A stretch of 64,000 nt of DNA from Streptomyces litmocidini (GCF_014649755.1 NZ_BMTQ01000013.1:206658-270657), one strand, 5' to 3'. Counted from the first letter of the stretch, positions 49,530 through 58,715 are shown. A program made the numbers and translations. Notes: generated by a model from the sequence alone, not told the origin.

Positions 49530-51884
49530 TCAGTCGAGCATGAACCAGCCGCGTACCTGGGCTTCGTGGTCGACGTAGCGTTCGCCGGAGACGTCGACGA
49601 CGACCTTGTCGATCGTGCCTCCGGTGAACGGGAAGGGCCCTTGGTAGTCGGGTGTGACCGGTGAGGCGTCGTCGCGGCCCACGCAGATCCCGTCCCCGAC
49701 GGCGCAGAAGGCGCCGGGCTGGGTGGTGATGTCCTGGCTGCCCACCTCCTGGTCGTCGATGTAGAGGGTGAGCGTCCCCGCGGCACCCGGCATGGCCGGG
49801 TCGCTGCTGCGTCCGTTCGCCGCGAATTCGGCCGTGAGCACGTGCTTGCCCGGCGGGATCTCCCGGTCCGCGTGCACGACCTGGAGGGTGGTGCCGACCC
49901 AGTTGTACGCGTAGTGCAGACGGTGGTCCTTGACGTAGAGGCTGTGACCGCCCGCCACGCCGCCGTGGGCGTACAGAACGCCCTCGGCTTCGGCCGACTC
50001 GACGTCCACTCCCGCCGCTATCGCGTACGACCGGCCGTTGGTCACGACGCCGGACTGTTCGGGCACCGCCGCGGAGCCCGGGAAGTACACGTAGCGGTCG
50101 CGTTCGGGGCTTCCGTGCGGGCGCTCGGCCAGTACCTGTTCCAGGGCGGTGCGGTCGTCGAGCGGTAGCCCGTTGTAGATGCCCGCGTAGTAGTACCAGA
50201 GGCTCTTGAGGGTCTCCAGCCGTTCCGGTTCCCGGGCGGCCAGGTCCGTCGACTGCGCGCGGTCGGTGGTGAGGTCGTAGAGCTCCCACACGTCGTTCGC
50301 GAAGTTGCCCCAGCCGCTCAGCGGCGGGTGAACCGTGCAGGCCAGCCATCCTTCGTGGTACAAGGACCGCTGTCCGAGCATCGTGTAGAACTGGGTCCGC
50401 CGTCCCGGCGCGTCGGGGTCGGTGAGCGAAGCTTTGAAGCTCTCGCCCTCGATGGGGTTCTGCGGGTAGCCCTTGATCACTTCGGGCGGCTCGATGCCGA
50501 GCAGGTCGTAGAGGGTGGGCACGACGTCGACCGCGTGGACGTACTGCCGGCGCACCTCGCCCCGGGCCTCGATTCCCGCAGGCCAGGCGACCAGGCACAT
50601 GTCGGCCACGCCGCCCTCGTAACCGGCCCAGCGCTTCCAGTACGGGAACGGCGTGTCGAACGCCCAGGCCCAGCCGGTGTTGTAGTGGTTGTACGAGGTC
50701 GGGCCGCCGAGCTCGTCGATGTGTTCCAGGGACAGTGCGGTCGGCGTGTCCATGCCGTTGAAGAACCGCCACTCGTTGAACGTCCCGTTCGGGCCGCCCT
50801 CACCGCTCGCCCCGTTGTCGGAGACGGCCACGATGATCGTGTTGTCGAGCTCGCCGGCGGACTCCAGGAAGTCGAGCACCCGGCCCAGCTGGTCGTCGCT
50901 GTACGAGACGTATCCGGCGAAGACCTCGGCCATGCGGATGAACAGCCGTCGCTCGTCGGCGCTGAGGTCGTCCCAGGGCCGGACGGTGTCGAGCACCGGC
51001 CACAGCTGGCCGTCCGGGCCGGTCACGGCGGGCTCCCCGTGCGGATTGATCGCGGAGAGCCCGGTGTCCTCCGGCAGCAGGCCCAGGTCCTTCTGACGTC
51101 GCAGGATCCCGGGCCGGATCGCCTCGTACCCTTCGTCGAACACGCCCTCGTACCGGTCGGCCCACTCCTTGAAGACGTGGTGCGGCGCGTGGGCGGCGTC
51201 GAGGGAGAGGTACATGAAGAACGGCTTGTCGGGGTCGACCGCCCTGGCGTCGCGGATGAACTCGATGGCCCTGTCGGAGAAGTCCTTGGCGATGTGGTAG
51301 CCCTCTTCGGGCGTGGCCGGCGGGTCGACCGGGTGGTTGTCGTGGATCAGGTCCGGGTACCAGCAGCTCGACTCGCCGCCGAGGAAGCCGTAGAACCGCT
51401 CGAAGCCGCGTCCCAGGGGCCAGCGGCCCTTGTACGCGGCCATGTTGGTCTCGTCGCCGGGGGTGAGGTGCCACTTGCCGATGCAGTAGGTGTTGTAGCC
51501 GCGTTCGCCCAGCACCTCCGAGATGAAGCCGTTCTCGAACGGGATGCGGGTGGAGATGCCGGGGAAACCGGAGCCGAACTCGGCGATCGTCGCCATCCCG
51601 TTCGACGTCGCGTTCCTGCCGGTCAGCAGCGAGGCCCTGGTCGGGGAGCACAACGCGGTGGTGTGGAAGTTCGAGTAGCGCACCCCCATGTCGGCGATCC
51701 GCGACATCGCCGGCGTCCTCACCGGACCGCCGAAACAGTCCATCGTCCCGTAGCCGACGTCGTCCCACGCGATCACCAGCACGTTCGGAGCGTTCTCGGG
51801 CGCCTTCGGGGCGAGGTAGGGCGCCCAGTCCGGCTCTGCGTCACGGATGTCGAGGGCGATCTTCCCTTTGAACGGCTTGGCCAT
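49530..51884 (-). CDS. Arylsulfatase, cysteine type
   Basis: A 784-aa type I sulfatase. The modification motif is CSPTRASLLTGRN, with Cys79 to be converted to formylglycine. VLVIAWDDVGYGTMDCFGGP supplies the first metal site and SDNGASGEGGPNG the second; an extra C-terminal beta domain accounts for the length. There is no signal peptide, so it is cytoplasmic or exported by another route. GAGGAG lies 8 bases before ATG 51884. A 17-bp palindrome sits 74-90 bp upstream and recurs before the sulfatase maturase gene 2.5 kb away. Confidence 0.93.
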   Translation of the reverse strand: MAKPFKGKIALDIRDAEPDWAPYLAPKAPENAPNVLVIAWDDVGYGTMDCFGGPVRTPAMSRIADMGVRYSNFHTTALCSPTRASLLTGRNATSNGMATIAEFGSGFPGISTRIPFENGFISEVLGERGYNTYCIGKWHLTPGDETNMAAYKGRWPLGRGFERFYGFLGGESSCWYPDLIHDNHPVDPPATPEEGYHIAKDFSDRAIEFIRDARAVDPDKPFFMYLSLDAAHAPHHVFKEWADRYEGVFDEGYEAIRPGILRRQKDLGLLPEDTGLSAINPHGEPAVTGPDGQLWPVLDTVRPWDDLSADERRLFIRMAEVFAGYVSYSDDQLGRVLDFLESAGELDNTIIVAVSDNGASGEGGPNGTFNEWRFFNGMDTPTALSLEHIDELGGPTSYNHYNTGWAWAFDTPFPYWKRWAGYEGGVADMCLVAWPAGIEARGEVRRQYVHAVDVVPTLYDLLGIEPPEVIKGYPQNPIEGESFKASLTDPDAPGRRTQFYTMLGQRSLYHEGWLACTVHPPLSGWGNFANDVWELYDLTTDRAQSTDLAAREPERLETLKSLWYYYAGIYNGLPLDDRTALEQVLAERPHGSPERDRYVYFPGSAAVPEQSGVVTNGRSYAIAAGVDVESAEAEGVLYAHGGVAGGHSLYVKDHRLHYAYNWVGTTLQVVHADREIPPGKHVLTAEFAANGRSSDPAMPGAAGTLTLYIDDQEVGSQDITTQPGAFCAVGDGICVGRDDASPVTPDYQGPFPFTGGTIDKVVVDVSGERYVDHEAQVRGWFMLD

Positions 51885-51957
51885 GACGGTTCTCCTCGCT
51901 GCCCCGAGTTCTGCACCGGCGCAACTTCCACCATCACCAGGGACGGCCCGTTCCGCC

Positions 51958-51974
51958 TCACCCGTTTCGGGTGA
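51958..51974 (-). promoter_or_regulatory. Palindrome TCACCCG-N3-CGGGTGA upstream of the arylsulfatase
   Basis: A perfect 7-3-7 palindrome (spacer TTT) 74-90 bp before the arylsulfatase start. The same arms recur at 53385-53401 and, with one mismatch, at 54419-54435. Confidence 0.6.
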
Positions 51975-52019
51975 CAGGCTCCTGGAGCACCACACCGTCC
52001 GTGGAGCAGGCGTACGGCG

Positions 52020-53327
52020 TCATCGAGCGGTGATGCGTCGCCGGGCGGCCTCGGGAACGGGGGCGCCCTCACGCAGCTCCTTGCCTCCGGCCGTGGTCCG
52101 CTCGATCCAGCGGCCGTACCGGTCGGCGAGGGCGATGGCCGAGACGCCGTGCAGGAGGACGCTCAGGCCGACGGTGACCGCGACCACCCTGCCCAGGAGC
52201 CCCGTACCGTGGACGTGCTCCTCCAGAACGAGCAGCCCCAGCACGACGGACGCCAGACCGCGCGGCCCGAACCACCCGATGTAGACCACCGTGGGCAGCC
52301 GGAGCCCGCTGCCGGCGAGTGCGACGGCCACCGGCAGCATCCGGACGACGGTGAGGCTGAGTAGCGCGTAGCCGACGATCCGCCAGCTCAGGTCCTCCAG
52401 CGTCGGACCGAGGAGTACCGCGCCGAAGACGAGCAGGCTGACCGAGGCCAGAAGGGCGCCGAGGTGCTCGGTGAAGTCCGCGGTGCGGCCGGACCCCTCC
52501 TGCGGACCGACAGCCGCCCCGGTGGTCCGGGAGCGGCGCAGGGCGAGACCGAAGGAGAATCCAGCGACCCAGGCGGCGATGAAGCCGCTGCCGTCCACCA
52601 CGACGGCCAGCGTGTACGCCGCCGCGGCCGCCGCCGGGACGAAGAGCTGCGCCCACTCCCGCGAGACCCACCCCCGGGCCTGTGCCGCTCCCAGCAGCCG
52701 GCCCCCGCCCGCGCCGACCAGGAGGCCCAGCACCGCGCTCAGCACGAGCGCGCGCCAGAACACGCCCGCCGCCCCCTCCTCGGCGGCGGACGTGCCCGGA
52801 ATGCCGGCCAGGAAGAGCACGAAGAAGGGCAGCACCATGCCGTCGTTCAGTCCGCTCTCCACGTTGAGTCCGTTCCGTACGAGCGCCGGGACCCGTGGAC
52901 TCGTCATGGCCGTCTTGCCGAGGGCCGCGTCCGTCGGAGCCAGGACGGCGCCGACCAGGGCGAGCTCCCAGACGGTCAGGCCGGGCAGCAGGGGCCATGC
53001 CAGCAGCCAGCCCGCACCGATGGTCAACGGCAGTCCGATGCCGAGCAGGCGGCCCGGCAGGAAACCGCCCGACCGCAGGTCCCGCGGGCGCACGGTCATG
53101 GCGTCGGTGAACAGGATCAGGGCGAGGGCGGCCTCGAGCAGGGTGAGGATCGGGCCTGCGTCGCGCTCGAAATCGATGACGTCGAGCACGGCGGGTCCCA
53201 GGAGCACCCCGCAGCCGACGAACACCATCGCCGAGGACACCGGTGTCGAGGCGAGCCGTCGCGAGCCGAGCGCGTACGCGGCGGTGACGCCCGCCACCGC
53301 CACACCGGTCCAGGTTTCACCGCTCAT
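52020..53327 (-). CDS. NhaP-type cation:proton antiporter
   Basis: A 435-aa membrane protein of the CPA1 family with about 12 hydrophobic segments. VGAVLAPTDAALGKTAMTSP and GLNVESGLNDGMVLPFF contain the paired acidic/Asn residues used for ion binding, and GWFGPRGLASVVLGLLVLEE is the late family motif. It exports Na+ or K+ in exchange for protons. It starts at ATG 53327; a perfect palindrome lies 58-74 bp upstream. Downstream it is 133 bp from the arylsulfatase start on the same strand. Confidence 0.92.
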   Translation of the reverse strand: MSGETWTGVAVAGVTAAYALGSRRLASTPVSSAMVFVGCGVLLGPAVLDVIDFERDAGPILTLLEAALALILFTDAMTVRPRDLRSGGFLPGRLLGIGLPLTIGAGWLLAWPLLPGLTVWELALVGAVLAPTDAALGKTAMTSPRVPALVRNGLNVESGLNDGMVLPFFVLFLAGIPGTSAAEEGAAGVFWRALVLSAVLGLLVGAGGGRLLGAAQARGWVSREWAQLFVPAAAAAAYTLAVVVDGSGFIAAWVAGFSFGLALRRSRTTGAAVGPQEGSGRTADFTEHLGALLASVSLLVFGAVLLGPTLEDLSWRIVGYALLSLTVVRMLPVAVALAGSGLRLPTVVYIGWFGPRGLASVVLGLLVLEEHVHGTGLLGRVVAVTVGLSVLLHGVSAIALADRYGRWIERTTAGGKELREGAPVPEAARRRITAR

Positions 53328-53384
53328 CTCCGGACCCTCTCCGTCCGTGGGCCTTCAGCGCACCAGTGATCCGGCCCGCCGACA

Positions 53385-53401
53385 TCACCCGTCGCGGGTG
53401 A
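53385..53401. promoter_or_regulatory. Palindrome TCACCCG-N3-CGGGTGA between the antiporter and DUF7144 gene
   Basis: A perfect 7-3-7 palindrome (spacer TCG), extended to 8-3-8 by flanking A and T, in the 162-bp divergent promoter region. It lies 58 bp from the antiporter start and 88 bp from the DUF7144 start. Confidence 0.6.
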
Positions 53402-53489
53402 TCACAGGTCCCCGGCCGCCTCCGCATGCTCGAAGGAGCAGTGGAGCAGCGCTCGGCGCTGCGTCGTACCGACGAAGTGAGGAAGACCC

Positions 53490-53891
53490 ATGGCCAAGCT
53501 CCACCATCACTCGGACGCGGCCGAGGGGGCGGCAGGCGGACTGACGACGCTCGCCGCCGTCCTGCTGTTCATCGCCGGCGTCCTGGACGTCCTGCGGGGC
53601 ATCATGGCGATCGCCGATGACGACGTCTACGTGTCCACGCCCAACTACCTCTTCAAGTTCGACCTGACCAGCTGGGGCTGGATCCAGCTGATCCTCGGCG
53701 TGATCGCCCTGCTCGTCAGCTTCGGCCTCTTCGCCCGCGCCACGTGGGCCCGGGTCGTCGGCGTCGGCATCGCGGGACTGCTGATCATCGCGAACTTCCT
53801 GTCGATCCCGTACTACCCGTTCTGGTCGATCATCCTGATCGCGCTGTACGCCTTCGTCATCTGGGCCCTGTGCGTCGTGCGGCGGGACTGA
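53490..53891 (+). CDS. DUF7144 family membrane protein
   Basis: A 133-aa protein with four hydrophobic segments (LTTLAAVLLFIAGVLDVLRG, GWIQLILGVIALLVSFGLFA, VVGVGIAGLLIIANFLSIPY and FWSIILIALYAFVIWALCVV). An N-terminal HHH stretch precedes them. The layout matches the DUF7144/vestigial DoxX-like family; function unknown. GAGGAAGACCC precedes the ATG. It is divergent from the antiporter and shares its palindrome. Confidence 0.82.
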   Translation: MAKLHHHSDAAEGAAGGLTTLAAVLLFIAGVLDVLRGIMAIADDDVYVSTPNYLFKFDLTSWGWIQLILGVIALLVSFGLFARATWARVVGVGIAGLLIIANFLSIPYYPFWSIILIALYAFVIWALCVVRRD

Positions 53892-53927
53892 CGGGGGTGC
53901 CGGGACGGTCTCCCGCGGTGAGGGGAG

Positions 53928-54380
53928 GTGAAGGGCCTGCTCGTCGCACTGCTCGCCGTCCTCGGTGTCGACCTTCTGGGTCCTCGTGGCGTTCCTGGTG
54001 GTCATGCTCGGCCGGCGTCGGTGGCTCGCCCGTCGGCCGGGCGTGTTCCGGGGCGCCGCGCGGCTCGTGGAGGGCGAGGCCGAGGGGTTCCGGAGGCGGT
54101 GGCGGTCCGGATACGGCCGGTGGGCCCAGGACGTCTTCGTCCGGACCCCCGCGCCGCTGGTGCTACGCAGCGCGCCGGTGCCCGTGGACGCCGTGAGCGC
54201 CACACGCCCCCTCGGCCCCGAGGAAGTGCGGCGCCCACGCCACCCGGCCTCCGCGACCAGGCTGACCGGCCCCGGGCGCTGCTCGAAGTCGCCGTGCGTG
54301 AGCAGGATGAGCCGCCGGCGTGCCGGCGGCCGGTCGCGGATCCGACCGGGACGGCGCGCCCACCCCGCGACCACCTCTGA
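53928..54380 (+). pseudogene. Frameshifted small membrane protein gene (DUF2550-like)
   Basis: Coding-type third-position bias changes frame twice. It starts at GTG 53928 (VKGLLVALLAVLGV), moves to the +1 frame for STFWVLVAFLVVMLGRRRWL through LGPEEVRR (53965 to about 54235), and returns to the first frame for RPRALLEVAVREQDEPPACR up to a TGA at 54380. The middle part, a membrane helix followed by a basic/aromatic domain (SGYGRWAQDVFVRTPAPLVL), resembles actinobacterial DUF2550 proteins, but only loosely. Either the gene is decaying or the assembly holds two indels. Confidence 0.45.
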
Positions 54381-54418
54381 CCACGGTGCCCGACGGCGTA
54401 CGAGGGAATCTCCCCGCG

Positions 54419-54435
54419 TCACCCGAGGCGAGTGA
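54419..54435 (+). promoter_or_regulatory. Near-palindrome TCACCCG-N3-CGAGTGA upstream of the sulfatase maturase
   Basis: Third member of the motif set: arms TCACCCG and CGAGTGA around AGG, one mismatch from the perfect sites, ending 35 bp before the ATG of the maturase gene. Confidence 0.5.
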
Positions 54436-54470
54436 CGCGCTCACGCGGGCATGCGTCCCATCCTGGGCGG

Positions 54471-55823
54471 ATGAGCACCGTGAAGCCGCCCGATCCGACC
54501 GTACGGCGCCGGCCGTTCCACCTCCTGGCCAAGCCGGCCGGGGCGATCTGCAACCTGGACTGCACCTACTGCTTCTTCCTGTCCAAGGAGCTGCTCTACG
54601 AAGGCAGCAGGTTCCGCATGGCGGACGAACTGCTGGACGCCTACATCCGGCAGCTGATCGAGGCGCACGGTCCGGCGCCCGAGGTCACCGTGGCCTGGCA
54701 GGGCGGTGAACCGACCCTGATGGGCCTCGACTTCTTCCGCCGGTCCCTGGAGTACGAGCGGCGGTACGCCCGTCCCGGCCGGCGGATCGTCAACACCATC
54801 CAGACCAACGGCACGCTCATCGACGCCGAATGGGCCCGGTTCTTCCGCGACAACGACTTCCTCGTCGGCCTGTCGATCGACGGCCCCCGCGAGCTCCACG
54901 ACGCCTACCGGGTCGACAAGGGCGGCAAGCCCACCTTCGACCGCGTCATGAGCGGGCTCGGGCAGCTGCGCGCGCACGGCGTGCGGTGGAACGCGCTCAC
55001 CACGCTGCATGACGCCAACGCCGGGCACGGCCGCGAGGTCTACGCCTTCCTGCGCGACGAATGCGGCGCCGAGCACATGCAGTTCATCCCGATCGTGGAA
55101 CGCACCACCGCGGACGGGCTGCCGTCGGCCGACGCCGGCTGGGGCGCCCGCGCCGAGGACCGGCCCCTGTACCGGCAGGAGGGCGACCACGTCACCGGCC
55201 GGTCGGTCACGGCGGAGCAGTACGGCCGGTTCCTCATCGACGTCTTCGAGGACTGGGTCCGCCACGACGTCGGCCGCGTGTACGTCCAGATGTTCGACGT
55301 GGCCCTGGCCAACTGGTACGGCGAGCCGCCCTCCCTGTGCGTGCACTCCGAGACGTGCGGCAGCGCCCTCGCCCTGGAGCACAACGGGGACCTGTACTCC
55401 TGCGACCACTTCGTCGAGCCCGGCCACCTGCTCGGCAACATCGGCGACCGGCACATGCTGGAGCTCGTCGACTCGCCGCAGCAACGGAAGTTCGGCCGGG
55501 ACAAGCACGACGGCCTGCCCCGGTACTGCCTCGACTGCGACGTCCGCTTCGCCTGCCACGGCGGCTGCCCCAAGGACCGCTTCGACACCGCTCCGGACGG
55601 CGAGCCCGGCCTCAACCACCTGTGCGCCGGCTTCAAGTCCTTCTTCCACCACGTCGACCCTCCGATGCGCACCATGACCGGGCTGCTGCGCCAGGGGCAG
55701 GCCCCCGCCCTGATCATGCGCCAGTACGCGGACGCCGACGCCCGCCGGCCGCACAATTCGCCCTGTCCGTGCGCGGGGGGACGCAAGTGGGCCCGCTGTC
55801 ACGGCAGGCCCGTGCGCCGGTGA
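54471..55823 (+). CDS. Anaerobic-type sulfatase-maturating radical SAM enzyme
   Basis: A 450-aa radical SAM/SPASM protein. Cluster cysteines are Cys27, Cys31 and Cys34 in AICNLDCTYCFF; VAWQGGEPTLMGLDFF follows. The SPASM cysteines appear in CVHSETCGSALALEHNGDLY, SCDHFVEPG and YCLDCDVRFACHGGCPKDRF. The C-terminus adds a SEC-C zinc motif (PCPCAGGRKWARCHG). The family oxidises the Cys or Ser of sulfatases to formylglycine; the Cys-type arylsulfatase 2.5 kb away on the other strand is the obvious client. The ATG at 54471 has only a weak GGGCGG before it. A palindrome shared with the sulfatase lies upstream. Confidence 0.9.
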   Translation: MSTVKPPDPTVRRRPFHLLAKPAGAICNLDCTYCFFLSKELLYEGSRFRMADELLDAYIRQLIEAHGPAPEVTVAWQGGEPTLMGLDFFRRSLEYERRYARPGRRIVNTIQTNGTLIDAEWARFFRDNDFLVGLSIDGPRELHDAYRVDKGGKPTFDRVMSGLGQLRAHGVRWNALTTLHDANAGHGREVYAFLRDECGAEHMQFIPIVERTTADGLPSADAGWGARAEDRPLYRQEGDHVTGRSVTAEQYGRFLIDVFEDWVRHDVGRVYVQMFDVALANWYGEPPSLCVHSETCGSALALEHNGDLYSCDHFVEPGHLLGNIGDRHMLELVDSPQQRKFGRDKHDGLPRYCLDCDVRFACHGGCPKDRFDTAPDGEPGLNHLCAGFKSFFHHVDPPMRTMTGLLRQGQAPALIMRQYADADARRPHNSPCPCAGGRKWARCHGRPVRR

Positions 55824-56215
55824 TCCACGTCAGGGGGGCCCGCGCGTCTCCACCACGTGGAGGCCCGGCGACCGGAACCGCGCGAGCAGACCGTACGGAT
55901 GTGCCTCATCGGGTCCCCCCGGGGGGCGTGAACCGGGCGGCGAGAACAGGGCCGCCGTGCGGCGTCGGGCCCCGGGAGCGCCGTCGCGGGCAGAGCCGCG
56001 GGATTCGGACCTGACACCTTCCGCCTCGGCAGAGGCACCCGAAGAGTCGAACCGGTCGCCGTCCGTCCCCGCCGCGACGACGCCGCAGCGGAGGGCTGCC
56101 CGGCGGGCCCGAGGGCCACCGGGTCGCGCTCGGATGGCGTACGTGTTCATGCCGCGCGCCTGGCCGGGTCCGTAATGTCTGGTTCGAGTCCGAGAAATGA
56201 CACGTGAGGTGACTG
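55824..56215. other. Intergenic region upstream of glutamate decarboxylase
   Basis: No gene is supported in these 392 bp; no frame keeps third-position bias. The last 60 bp (56155-56215) fall in GC and probably contain the gad promoter, but no clear -35/-10 pair was found and the TCACCCG-type palindrome is not present. Confidence 0.5.
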
Positions 56216-57604
56216 GTGGCGCTGCACAATGCTCAGGAGCCGGCGGCCGATCCCGCCGTCGACATCTTCGCCTCGCCGCTGAGCGAGCGTCCGCTGCCCA
56301 AGCGGGCCATGCCGGAGTTCCCCGCCCCACCGCCCGTGGTCTTCCAGCTGCTGCGCAACGAACTGCTGCTGGACGGCAACGCCGCGCAGAATCTCGCCAC
56401 CTTCTGCACGACCTGGGCGGACGACGAGGTCCGCCGCCTGATGGACCTGTGCCTCGACAAGAACATCGTCGACAAGGACGAGTACCCGCAGACCGCGGAG
56501 ATCGAGTCGCGCTGCGTGAACATCCTCGCCGACCTCTGGCACGCCCCGGCCGGCGCCGACGAGGCCAACGCGGTCGGCTGCTCGACCACCGGCTCCAGCG
56601 AGGCGGCCATGCTCTGCGGCCTCGCCCTCAAGTGGCGCTGGCGGGACCGGCGGCGCGCGGCCGGACAGCCGGCGGAACGTCCGAACCTGGTGTGCGGGCC
56701 GGTGCAGGTGTGCTGGGAGAAGTTCGCCCGGTACTTCGACGTGGAGCTGCGGCAGGTGCCGGTGGAGCCCGGGGCGACGGGTCTTCAGCCGCACCAGCTG
56801 CGGGAGTACGTCGACGAGAACACCATCGGCGTGGTCGCGATCCTCGGGGTGACCTACACCTGCACGTACGAGCCGGTCGCGGAGATCGCCGCCGAGCTGG
56901 ACCGGTTGCAGGCGGAGACCGGCCTCGACGTACCGCTGCACGTCGACGCGGCGTCGGGCGGGTTCATCGCGCCGTTCCTCCAGCCCGACCTGGTGTGGGA
57001 CTTCCGGCTGCCGCGGGTCGCCTCCATCAACGCCTCCGGCCACAAGTACGGGATGGCCCCGCTCGGCGTCGGGTGGGCACTGTGGCGCGACCAGGCCGCA
57101 CTGCCCGACGACCTGGTCTTCCACGTCGACTACCTCGGCGGCGACATGCCCACCCTCGCCCTGAACTTCTCCCGCCCCGGCGGCCAGGTCGTCACCCAGT
57201 ACTTCATGTTCCTGCGGCTGGGGCGAGAGGGCTACCGCCGGGTCTACCAGGCCTGCTCCGACACCGCCCGGCACTTCGCCCGGCAGGTCGCGGAGATGGG
57301 CCCCTTCACCCTGCTGTACGACGGAGCGGGGGCGCTGCCGGCCGTCTCCTACACGCTCACCGACCCGGACTCGGTCGGCTGGAGCCTGTACGACCTCTCC
57401 GACCTGCTGAGGATGCGCGGCTGGCAGGTGCCGTCGTACCCGCTGCCGCCCGACCGGCAGGAGACCGTCATCCAACGCGTCCTCGTCCGCCACGGCGTCG
57501 ACCGCGACGAGCTCGAGCTCCTCGCCGACGACATGCGCCGCGCCATCAAACAGCTCGACGAGGGCCGCCCGCGCGACAAGGACCGTGTCGGGTTCCATCA
57601 CTGA
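56216..57604 (+). CDS. gadB: Glutamate decarboxylase
   Basis: A 462-aa PLP enzyme converting glutamate to GABA and CO2, consuming a proton. GSSEAAMLCGLALKWRWR is the family motif near the PLP phosphate site, DVPLHVDAASGGFIAPFL carries the PLP-ring Asp, and Lys277 in INASGHKYGMAPLG is the Schiff-base lysine. The N-terminal FASPLSERPLPKRAMPE segment is typical of GadB. GAGGTG lies ~5 bases before GTG 56216. No glutamate/GABA antiporter gene lies beside it, so an acid-resistance pair is incomplete here. A hairpin follows the stop. Confidence 0.95.
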   Translation: MALHNAQEPAADPAVDIFASPLSERPLPKRAMPEFPAPPPVVFQLLRNELLLDGNAAQNLATFCTTWADDEVRRLMDLCLDKNIVDKDEYPQTAEIESRCVNILADLWHAPAGADEANAVGCSTTGSSEAAMLCGLALKWRWRDRRRAAGQPAERPNLVCGPVQVCWEKFARYFDVELRQVPVEPGATGLQPHQLREYVDENTIGVVAILGVTYTCTYEPVAEIAAELDRLQAETGLDVPLHVDAASGGFIAPFLQPDLVWDFRLPRVASINASGHKYGMAPLGVGWALWRDQAALPDDLVFHVDYLGGDMPTLALNFSRPGGQVVTQYFMFLRLGREGYRRVYQACSDTARHFARQVAEMGPFTLLYDGAGALPAVSYTLTDPDSVGWSLYDLSDLLRMRGWQVPSYPLPPDRQETVIQRVLVRHGVDRDELELLADDMRRAIKQLDEGRPRDKDRVGFHH

Positions 57605-57614
57605 CGGGAAAACC

Positions 57615-57641
57615 GCCGGATGCCCCCCGGGGGCATCCGGC
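57615..57641 (+). terminator. Hairpin after glutamate decarboxylase
   Basis: GCCGGATGCCC pairs with GGGCATCCGGC (11 bp) across a 5-base C/G loop, 11 bases after the stop codon. Confidence 0.75.
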
Positions 57642-57782
57642 CGCCGCGAGGGTGGCGGGCGCGAGAGACGATCGAGGTAGGGCGTACGCCGCCGGCGGTG
57701 TGACCGCCGGGTGCCGGGTCCCGGATCCGCGCGCCCGAGCCGGTCGCCGGCCTCCAGGTGAACGCGTCACCGGGAGAGGGAC

Positions 57783-58715
57783 ATGAATTCGTCGAGCAGA
57801 ACTCCGAAGGGCGAGGGGGACGAGCCGGGGGCGCGGTCGTCGGAGGCCGCAGGCCCCCGCCCGTCGGACGGTCCGTCCACGGCCCCGCGCGGCGCGGGCC
57901 GGGTGCGCCGGACGGCCGACTGGGGCAGGGCGAAGTACAGCGGGTCGTGGGCCGATTCCCTGTGGCAGCGGCTGGACGCGGTGGACTTCATCAGCCAGGC
58001 CATGGTGCTGGCCGCCACGCTGCTGCTGTGCGTGGTGCCGTTCTTCCTGATCGTGACGGCTCTGGCCGGGCGGTCGGCGGCGTCGACGCTGTCGCATCGC
58101 ATGGGCCTCGACGAACAGGCGGCGGCCGACGTCGGAAAGCTGTTCGCCTCTTCCTCCGCCATTTCCGCCGCGGTGACCGGGCTGTCCTGGGTGTTCTTCG
58201 TCCTGGCCGGGGTGGCCGGGGTGAAGGCGGTCCAGCAGTTGTACCAGCGGGTGTTCGACGTACGGACCAGGGGCGCGGCGGACTCGGTGCGCGCCCTCGT
58301 GTGGCTGGCGCTGGTCGTGGGCACGGTGTTCGCGGTCTCCGCGGCGGGGCCGGGGCTGCGCGGAACCGGTCCGGTACTGTTCTGGATCGCGCACACCGTG
58401 CTCAGCATCGGTTTCTTCTGGTTCTCGATGTGGTTCCTGCTGGCCGGGAGGATCACCTGGCGCGGCCTGTTGCCGTGCGCGGTCGCCACCGGCGCCTGCT
58501 GGACGGGCATGATGGCGGTGTTCTCGGTGATCTTCTCCGGCCTGATCGTCAGCTACGACGAGCGATACGGTCTGATCGGGACCGTGTTCGCGCTGATGTC
58601 CTTCTTCATCGCGATCGGGGTGGTCCTGGTCCTGGGAGCGGCACTCGGTCTGGTGTGGACGGAGCACGGCCTGTCGTTCCGGTCCGCCCTGGGCGAGGTG
58701 CGGCGCAGGTCATGA
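57783..58715 (+). CDS. YihY/BrkB-family membrane protein
   Basis: A 310-aa inner-membrane protein with a ~60-residue hydrophilic N-terminus and six hydrophobic segments. Family features include DFISQAMVLAATLLLCVVPF, GVAGVKAVQQLYQRVFDVR and SYDERYGLIGTVFALMSFFI. The family was once called ribonuclease BN; it is now seen as a transport or envelope protein of unknown substrate. GGGAGAGGAC precedes ATG 57783. It overlaps the potassium-channel gene by 4 bases. Confidence 0.88.
   Translation: MNSSSRTPKGEGDEPGARSSEAAGPRPSDGPSTAPRGAGRVRRTADWGRAKYSGSWADSLWQRLDAVDFISQAMVLAATLLLCVVPFFLIVTALAGRSAASTLSHRMGLDEQAAADVGKLFASSSAISAAVTGLSWVFFVLAGVAGVKAVQQLYQRVFDVRTRGAADSVRALVWLALVVGTVFAVSAAGPGLRGTGPVLFWIAHTVLSIGFFWFSMWFLLAGRITWRGLLPCAVATGACWTGMMAVFSVIFSGLIVSYDERYGLIGTVFALMSFFIAIGVVLVLGAALGLVWTEHGLSFRSALGEVRRRS

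Noticed and set aside
53965..54435. Intact 156-aa gene in a single frame
   Set aside because: Coding bias fails in the last third and upstream bias lies in another frame; a frameshifted gene explains the pattern better.
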